DNA of 64,000 nucleotides. Origin: Cheilinus undulatus. Its lineage: Eukaryota > Chordata > Actinopteri > Labriformes > Labridae. Within the stretch, counting starts at the first letter, position 1, and every line of letters starts with the position of its first letter. The notes beneath the pieces are model-generated. The model was not told the origin of the DNA, ran no database searches, and was given only the letters and a program-made list of their open reading frames with translations. The translations under genes were made by a program, and so were the position numbers. The stretch spans positions 31,561,855 through 31,625,854 of the forward strand of contig NC_054867.1 of assembly GCF_018320785.1 (NCBI RefSeq), given 5' to 3'. Positions 56,501 through 64,000 of this stretch are shown here, one piece after another.

Positions 56501-59500
56501 ACAGGACAGCCTGTGTCCAGAGCAGGATTAAATGATCAGATAAAAGATTTTTTTAACGGTGACAAGAGCAATTTTAACCACCTGATGAGAGCTGGAGGTG
56601 AATGCGCCTCAGGATTAATAAACGATGTTCCGTCCAAACGCCAGCGATTAAGACCATAGTTTCACGTCTTGGTGACATGAAACAGAATAAGTGGTAAGTT
56701 AATTTAGTGGATGATAGTTTGGCATTATAATTTTATAATAAGAGAGGGTAAATCAGCCGTGTGATTAACCCCGGCACACAATTGTCTGCGTATTTGGCAC
56801 TCTCCTTTACGCATGGAGGATGAAAGGTGTGTGTTATCCTGTGAGCTGCTGTTTGTGACTAAAAAAAGGGAAGAAGCTTTATTTTATAAAACAAAAATCC
56901 TCTCACAGTCATTAAAGCCTGACTTTGCCAGAAACTGGTCGGTCAGAAATGTGGACTGGACTGGGATCCTGCTGTCTCTAGCATGCAGCTGCTCCCTGGT
57001 GGGCTCTCTGAGGCACGTCCTCTTGTTGTTACTTCATGCTACGTCACATTCCCGCGCTTGTGCTCCTTCATTTGCATCCATGCAGTGCCTAGGCCCACCT
57101 CGTACATCCGAAGCACGGAACGATTGCACTCACACTGGCCAAACGTACCAGACTTTAGGCCAAGGCACGGTAAGGATGGCCTAGTGTGAGTACACCCTAA
57201 AAATCTTTCTAATAACCACAGAATGGGTTGAGAAAAAACTGATTTATAAATATGAGACTCACATGTGTAGCACTAGCCAGATGTTCTTGTGTTCGAGGGA
57301 CGACTTGATCCCAAAAGTGCTGTCCGCTGATGCTCAGAGAGTCTGTGCCAGGCCTATGGGTGACGATCAGGACCTCCTGAGCCCAGTCCTCCATCAGCCG
57401 CTGCAGGTCCTCAGGCAGGTTGTCGTTTGGGCACATGGAATAACCAGTGTATGTGGCTGTTTTGTTGTTGCTGTTGTTGGCCTGTGCCTGAGCCAGACCC
57501 ATCACTGGCTGGTGAGGAGGAGGTGTTGCACCCATAGGTGGTTGCTGTGATTGATTTGACACCCCTGAGCAGGCTCCAGACCCTGAAAGGAGACAAAGGC
57601 TTACAAACCTAATAAACAAAATTCAGTTGATTACAGCAATCAAATCAGGAGCGTCATACCCACTCAGACTGGTGAGAGACATTAGCCCCCCCCATTTCAA
57701 TATTAAAAGATTTTTTAATTCTGTGTACTATGTACGTAAACTATGCATACATTCACACTGTGTACTGTGTATGATAAATAATATTTCAATATAGGTATAT
57801 TTCCTACCTAATTTCATGATTAAACCTTATATGTAAGTCAGTCCCTCTGCTCATAAGTGAGTGCAAACTCAAAAATGTCCTTTATTACAGTGTTAGAGCA
57901 TTTTTGATTTACTCGCACCAGGTCCTTATTATACCTTTGTTTCCTGTTATTCAGCCATTTCAGACCAATAAGAGGTGGATGTAAAGGTGTTGTCATGAGG
58001 CAGGTAAAGGTGCTGATCTAAAGGAGGCTGGTAAACATGGGGTCTAATAATGATGAAATCATGATTCTTATGTTAACATCATGCTAAGATCATGTGTCAG
58101 ATTTAGTCAGTCTGACTTTGGTAATTAGTCACATGGAATTGATCTCATAAGTAAAATTCAGAAATTAGAAATCAGCAGAAGGGATTTTGCATTATTTGAC
58201 TCAGGTTTTCACACAGCAGGTATTTTTTTGAATGGCATGGGGCTCCCGAATTCTTTGTAATTTGTGTAGATCTACATACTGCTGCCACGCTCTTTGCCAA
58301 GACACAGACGCTTCAGTGTTGTCCCTGTAAGACAAAGAAGCCTTTAGACATAAAGCATCTCCCTTTGCTGGTAATAATGTTCAATAGCAGGATGCAATGC
58401 AAAGCAGAAGATTGCCACAAAGAATAACATGAAAGCAAAAAATAAATGCAATCAGTGCCCTGAAAAAAGCCAGTTCATTAAATAAATATGATGCAAGTGG
58501 TCCAAGTTTAGGCTTAGCATTTAAGAAACAGAGGAAAGAGGGAGGACAGAGAAAAAGAGATGAGATAAGAAATCAGATTGGGGTGCACATGACATGCAAT
58601 ATTGAAGTGCTTTATAATGCTGTGTGGATAAGTCACAACAAAATGAATGTAAGTAGGACACTTCAAATGTAAAATGATGCCCATAACTTCTAATGTTAGT
58701 CTTGATTATCCAAACCTTTACTTTCTGAAATAAGGCAATCGAATGAGACAAAATTCTTGTCATTTTTCATATTAAAATAATGTTTAAAACTCAACAGAAA
58801 ATATTTTAACCAATCCAGATTTTAACTTTGTTGCAACTATTTTTACTCTTCATTGGTTTGAATAAGCAACATATTTCTGTCCAAGCAAAAATACAGTGTC
58901 AAGGCTTTAGTGACGGATGTGGCAAAGCAAAAGAAACGCCGCAGAAACGTTTGGCAAAGACAGAAAGAAAGAAAAATTTGTGAGATTAAAGTAGAGAAAT
59001 TCAAAAATATGGAAAACAAAAAAGGTGAAGCTATGCTGGAAGAGAGAAGATACAAACAGATAGACAAAGACACAGGCCCACTGAGAAATCTAGCTCGTGG
59101 CTTGCTACTCGATTTATTGGTCACTCTCTCAGATGTTTGAGGGTAATTAGACCAGCCTGCAGAGAAGTATAACCAAAGAGGGAAGAAGACACCAGGGTAA
59201 GAGAAAACACAATACAAAAAAAAAAAACATCTTTAAGTGTTTTTATGACTTCTTCATTAAATTCTGATGTTTTTAGTGTCAGAGAAAAATTGTGTAGCTA
59301 AGATGTTCTTTGGTGTGTTGCTGGTGGTCACCTTGTCCAGGGGGAGCTTGTGTGCCGGTGCCATCACCATGTAGTCCGGCATAAATATTATCAGAGGACA
59401 AAGAGCCCTTGAGGGAGCAGGGCTGCTGAGTCTGCACAGGCTCTGATGTGGAGCTGGGCAAGTGGCTGGTGCATGAGCGGGCCCTGCCATGAGTGGGAAA

Positions 59501-62500
59501 TGATGCTTTTGCTGGAGAGCCATTTATACTCACTGTGGCCTCTCCTGTTCCTGTAGCAGCAGCTGAATACACACACAAATTAATATAGGAAATGCTCTTG
59601 TTCTAAACCTTTTCATAAAATTTTACCCACACTTACTGGATTTGCTGGAGTCACTGGATTTTGTTGTGACATTTCTAAACTGTTGAACCAGGGGGCTTAG
59701 GAGTTTGCCAGGTTTCAGTCTGTGCTTGCTGGACCTTTTTCTGCGGCTGGTTTGTGGTGCAATATGTGAGAGACCCAGGCCAGGAGGAGGGGCTTTACCA
59801 AGGCGGCGATACAGCAGCTCCACTTCTCCTCGCTGATTGGCCTGCAGCTCAGAGATTTCCCTCAGGTGTCTAAAAAGAAAGGTAAACATATCGCTGTCAA
59901 GCTTCTTGGCAGAAGCAAAATAAGAACACTGTAGGGCTGTCAAAAGATGAACATATCAAATCATAAAACAAAACACCAATAATCTCTGGATTTCTGTTAT
60001 TGATCATAACTGATTACATCCTTTTTTATCAGATTTTAAAATCGAAAAATCAACGAAATTAACAGCCCCTCCAACAACCCTTTTTATCTGGGTGGCTAAT
60101 AATTTGGTCCTCATCTATATGCAGATTAAAGTTTTTTACATGAACTTAATCAGGCAAAAAGCCATTTGTTATGGATCTTAAAGGATATAAGGGGAAAGTA
60201 AAAAGGTAAATGTTTGATAACTGAAGATGCAGATGATGTTTGACCTGTTCACTAAGCTTTCTGTAAAAGTGTTTGTGAAAGTAAAACAGTGGCTTTACTA
60301 ACTTTTCCCTGAGTCTCTGCAGTTCCTTCTTCATGTCAGAGTCCTCCATCTCCGAGTCATTATCGCTACTGGCGTAGGCAGAGCCATGCACTCCCCCATG
60401 CCTACTCGGTGAGTCAGAGCTCTGCAAGCTGCTGCTGCGCCCTGAACGGCGAAGGAAGGCTACAGCTCTCTTCATGAGGTCACTTCCTCTGCGCTCAGAG
60501 CGATTGTGCCGAGACGGAGTGGCAGGAGGCATCTTTGCAGGGCTGCTTTCAGCCCCTGAGTCTGAAGAGAGGAAACGAGCGTGGACTGTGACCTCCACAG
60601 GGACGGATGGGGAAGTCAGAGCTCGTGGTATGGACCCCCGCTTGGCCATGGAGGGGGGTGTGTCCAGGTAGAAATCAGGAGGTGCAGAGTAGCGACTGCA
60701 ACGTGTCCTTTGGGTGATGTCGTCTTCAGTGCTGATCACAGAGAAACGACCAATGGTGGTGGAAATGGCAATGGCCTCAGCTGGAGTCAGGTCCTCAGGG
60801 TATCCTGTAGGATGTGCGGGTGAGGCAGCGCTGCTCCAGCTCCTTTGTTTCACATCGCGTCTGTTTGCCACTTCAGGGGGAACTGAGATTATCTGCAAAA
60901 GAAAAGAACAAACCGGGTACACGGGGCATCAGGTAGGGATTCTGTGACAGCAAATACCTTTAAACTCATATAAGACCATTCCACTTCTCTTCAAGACTTC
61001 CTTTTGTACCTTAAATCTTCCTCTTGTTCCGGAGCAGGAAGCAGAGTGAGGGACTTGTCTTCTTGACAAGGACGCTGCAAGAATATTAACAACCATAAAC
61101 CCTTACATAATCAATAGTCTCACTGAGTTAAGTCAGAAGTTAATGATGCCAGTTTTATAATGTTGATAAGTGTATGCTGTACATACCACACACAGCTGAG
61201 TCACTCAGTGTGCTCAAACTATCCATTCTCTCTGGAATTTGAGGCTATTAGAGATAACGGGATAAGAAATAACCAGGACAGAGTGAGAGACAGAGAAAAG
61301 CTTCACTTGAAATCATTATTCATTGTCTTATTATATAACATTTCTTTTTTTGGAATGAATTTTAATGATGACATCTAACTAAATTAGTATTACATAATTT
61401 TAATATAGCTTGATTAAAATCTGGCAGCAAAGTTTTGCTCTAAATCCCTTGTAGAAACCTGCAGCAAACAAATTAAAAACAGTATATACATTTATTTAGA
61501 TTAGACGTGTTAATGTTGCAAAAATATTTGAAACTAGCACTTGAGGTTTTTGCATTTACTACAAATAAAGTGCTTTACTTGCATTTTATAAACAAAAATA
61601 TTTTATATACTAGACAGGTAGAGACAACAAACTTTTAACATTGTTAATGCTGTGGACATTTTTGCGTCAAAAAGGCTCAATCTCTTTTTAAATTAAACTC
61701 TAACAGATAATTACTAATATTATTGCTCAAGTGCTTTCAGTTTGCCTTGTTTTTTGGCAGCCCCATCTATTCTAGCCTATTCATATGAGACAAGGTTTAT
61801 TCTATCAGAAGAAAAATCACATCCTGCTTTATTTGAACAGTCAAACTAACCAGTAGATTCGTATTTTTTTTATGTAAACAAAAGTGGCTTTCAGCAGTGA
61901 GCTGTGCCTCTCTTTGACTGTCAGCTGCCCTCAGCAGGGGTTACAAACATTTTAAATTACTTTATACTGTAGATATTACCAATCTTGTTGCTTGATGCAA
62001 ACATATGAGTTACTTTTTTATTTTCTTAAAGAAATGACATTTCTGACATTTCTAAACCCTTGATTCAGGTAGATGAAATATGACTGATCTGTAGCTATGA
62101 TCAAACCCTGCAGTGTGATTGTTTTGTAACTGCTCTTTTTATTTTCAGCTGTTTTAATAGATACAATTGCTTTCATTTTAAACATTTGTATACAGTTAAA
62201 TAAGTTACTGATTATTGTTCTTACCAGCTGTTCTCCTCCCCTGTAGCGCCCCTCTCCCATGGGTCCTGGGGTGCTGTTTCCTGACCCCCCTGTTGCGCTG
62301 TCTGGACCAGGAGGAGACTGGATATATTCAGTACCAGAGCCCGGCGTCTCTGCAGCGCTGCCTGATGGATACATAGGAGCATACTCCTGGTAGAGCAGGT
62401 TCCTTAGTTTCTCATCCAGTGTTTTTATGGTGCTATCCACAAAGCCGCCACGGCCCAGTCGTCCCTCTCCGTCTGACTCACCGGGCCCTGCACCGTGCTG

Positions 62501-63948
62501 GGACGGTGCCGGACTCTGGGGCAGTGAGGGTGCTTTGGTCCCGCCCACAGTGGAAAATGGCTGGTGGAGCACAACAGGCTGCTGCGGCCGATCGCTTCGT
62601 GCTGCAGAGGTGTAGGAGACCGACAGTGGTTCTTTGGTTGACCCAGAGTCTTGGAGCGGGAGAGGAACGAGAGGAGGCCCCGCCTGTAAAGCGCTCACTT
62701 CCAGAGACAGAGGCATGACCAGAGGACAGCAGGGCACCTCATCAGCCACAGAAACAGGACATGTCAGGTCTGGCAGCTGCTGGGCTGCATGGATCGGGGA
62801 GACGGAGCCCAGAGGAGAGCTTTGTGATTCTTCAGTGGGAAATGATGTATGTGGAGATGAGGGGGGCAAAATCTGAGCTCTGCCTGGCTGTGCCTGATGA
62901 ACACTGGGCTGCACCACACTGCCTGCTGGCTCCACTGAGGACACTGACTGAAGTGTTGGGGGAGCAGACACTGGGGGTGACAGAGTGGCTAAAAGGAGAG
63001 GGTCTGTGTTGGACATTATCGGAGGACTGCAGAATCCATACACGTCATAGGTGAAGCCTCCACTTCCACCAGACATTGTGGAAGATGACCCTTCTTCTGG
63101 TGGGAAAATATAAAAAGAAAACAAAAAAATATAAGATTAAAGAGTAGACTGAATTGTGTGTAAAGACTTAAAATGCACACAAGGGTTGTGGGATGTCTTT
63201 CTGTTACTTTCCACAAGGTGGTGCTACTGCTCTGTGAAGAGATCGGATCTTGTGCTTAATTACATCTAATGAAACAAAATTCACCTCTGGATGCAGACGG
63301 CCTGGCAATGCCGCTGTCAGCAGGTTGGGTTGTGGTTGAACTTCCTGGAGACTGTGTTGTTGTCCCATCAGACGGGGTGTCCTGGCTGGATGCAGGGGTC
63401 TCCTCTACAGGGCAGATTATGAACCATCTCTTCCCTGTGTGAAGAACTGCAACCCAAGAGTTAGGCCTGTTAATACTGTTCTGCAAGTGAATGTGAAAAA
63501 GTCCATAAAAGATTTTCTACATATGCCACAGCTTAATGTTTACAAGAGATGCTTGTTTTACCATTCTGTTGATATACAGGCTGAGGAGCTCCAGGCTGCT
63601 GATTCTGTGGAGCAAAGGAAATAAATGGGCAGAATAAATATGTAAATGGTCACTATTAAAGTATTTACCTACAGTCAATTCTATTGTTTTGCCTTGATTT
63701 ATGCTTAAATGTAGACACATGGTTCATGTATCAGTGCAGAATGCATTAATGTCTATATAAAGTCTACCCTCTCTTACCTCTCCCACCAGCCCTTCAGAAA
63801 TAAGGCCTTGTTGAGGACTACAACTTAAAGTAGATGTTCTTTCCCCCTCCATGTCTTCATTCAGCATGTCTTCAGCTTTATCTACTATATCCTTTAGCTG
63901 GTCAATGAAGATCTCCTTTTCCAACAGAAGGATGAAGCCATTCTCAAC
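53580..63948 (-). CDS. WNK-family serine/threonine protein kinase, C-terminal part (5' part beyond the right edge)
   Basis: WNK kinases sense chloride and osmotic state and activate SPAK/OSR1, which control cation-chloride cotransporters. Exons 5' to 3': 63778-63948, 63562-63604, 63285-63404, 62225-63096, 61187-61229, 61010-61074, 60303-60892, 59637-59869, 59332-59562, 57263-57582 and 53580-53873 (2982 bp, 993 aa plus stop). All junction phases match. The first exon encodes the end of the second CCT-like domain (VENGFILLLEKEIFIDQLKD). The 872-bp exon is Ser/Pro-rich and ends with a conserved block containing TIKTLDEKLRNLLYQEYAP. Two SPAK/OSR1-docking motifs are seen: RFKI, made across the 61010/60892 junction, and RFSV in the 590-bp exon (IGRFSVISTEDD). 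A coiled-coil-like segment (HLREISELQANQRGEVELLY) follows. The last exon ends DPKARTL. Family is clear; paralog is not. WNK3 is suggested only because human WNK3 lies near ITIH6. Kinase domain not in the window. Confidence 0.9.
54541..55172. mobile_element. MITE in the last WNK intron
   Basis: The left end reads TTAAAGGGGACATATTATGC and the right end AAAAGGGTGCATTATGTTCC, an imperfect inverted repeat. The layout matches a very common non-autonomous teleost DNA element. A SINE-like sequence is nested inside. Confidence 0.55.
54833..54926 (+). repeat. tRNA-derived SINE fragment nested in a MITE
   Basis: It contains an A-box-like GAGCTCAATGGG, a B box GGTTCAAATCC (54879-54889), and a tail CTTTGGATAAAAGTATCTGT (54905-54924) that resembles the conserved 3' tail shared by many fish SINEs and L2-type LINEs. 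Confidence 0.6.
55905..56075 (+). repeat. Dispersed repeat in the last WNK intron
   Basis: Plus-strand copy of the repeat found on the minus strand in ITIH introns at 690-905 and 23600-23815. Shared blocks include TTGCTCTGATTGGC-like, GTGACAGACAGGAT, CCAATCAC and CATCTGGCATGTCAGGTTA. Unclassified. Confidence 0.6.
56109..56265 (+). repeat. tRNA-derived SINE in the last WNK intron
   Basis: The head has an A box (TAGTCGAGTGGC, 56120-56131) and a B box (GGTTCGAATCC, 56163-56173), like a tRNA gene. It then runs into a non-tRNA body (CATGTCTCTCCCCACTCC) and ends with TATCAAATAAAGGCCAAAGA, a 3' end common in teleost SINEs. No complete tRNA cloverleaf was confirmed, so it is not called a tRNA gene. 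Confidence 0.65.
57583..59331. other. WNK intron without recognised features
   Basis: AT-rich intron between the 320-bp and 231-bp coding exons. I see no conserved exon, RNA gene or clear transposon in it. Confidence 0.5.
61230..62224. other. WNK intron without recognised features
   Basis: AT-rich intron of about 1 kb between the 872-bp exon and a 43-bp exon. No repeat ends or coding signals were recognised. Confidence 0.5.
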
Positions 63949-64000
63949 CTGCAGGACAAATTTAAAATATGTTAAAGAAAAGAACAGAATATGAAAACTG

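Larger units (their letters stand above)
53874..57262. other. Last WNK intron
   Basis: This 3.4-kb intron joins two phase-0 exons. It is rich in repeats: a MITE with a nested SINE, a dispersed repeat shared with ITIH introns, and a tRNA-derived SINE. Plus-strand open frames around 56813-57184 have no recognisable domain. Confidence 0.6.

Overview
The window looks like nuclear DNA of a teleost (ray-finned) fish. The genes have many small exons with GT/AG introns and vertebrate-type proteins. The introns are full of repeats typical of teleosts: several Tc1-like families, RTE-like and other LINEs, a DIRS-type reverse transcriptase fragment, a Harbinger element, MITEs and tRNA-derived SINEs. No bacterial, CRISPR or phage system was seen.

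All recognisable host genes lie on the minus strand, so they read from right to left. At the right (53580-63948) are the last eleven coding exons of a WNK-family serine/threonine kinase. They carry the end of the second CCT-like domain, Ser/Pro-rich linkers, two RFx[V/I] motifs and the C-terminal coiled-coil-like region. The kinase domain lies beyond the right edge. To its left are three head-to-tail copies of an inter-alpha-trypsin inhibitor heavy chain gene (ITIH, closest to H3 by eye): copy C (33074-49796, 20 exons, 886 codons plus stop), copy B (12694-30497, 19 exons, 877 codons plus stop) and copy A (left edge to 9138, exons 1-11 and part of exon 12). Exon lengths and phases agree between copies, and I found no disabling change in the host exons I translated. 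Start codons are 19.3 kb (C to B) and 21.4 kb (B to A) apart.

Each ITIH copy encodes a signal peptide, a VIT domain, a von Willebrand A domain with an intact metal-ion site, and the ITIH C-terminal domain. The Asp-Pro-His-Phe-Ile motif that joins heavy chains to chondroitin sulfate or hyaluronan is not recognisable in B or C. The copies differ most in the linker before this point: B has a proline-rich stretch and lacks one 51-bp exon found in C.

The introns give a history. One LINE remnant lies in the same intron in all three copies. Some insertions are shared only by A and B, and others are private to one copy, with empty sites in the others. This fits the order ((A,B),C). The spacers between copies (9139-12693 and 30498-33073) are homologous to each other and hold no gene. 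Nothing here amounts to a clearly new biological system. The most interesting points are the apparent loss of the heavy-chain linkage motif, the fast-changing linker exons, the private promoter and polyadenylation-site deletions, and the dated transposon insertions.
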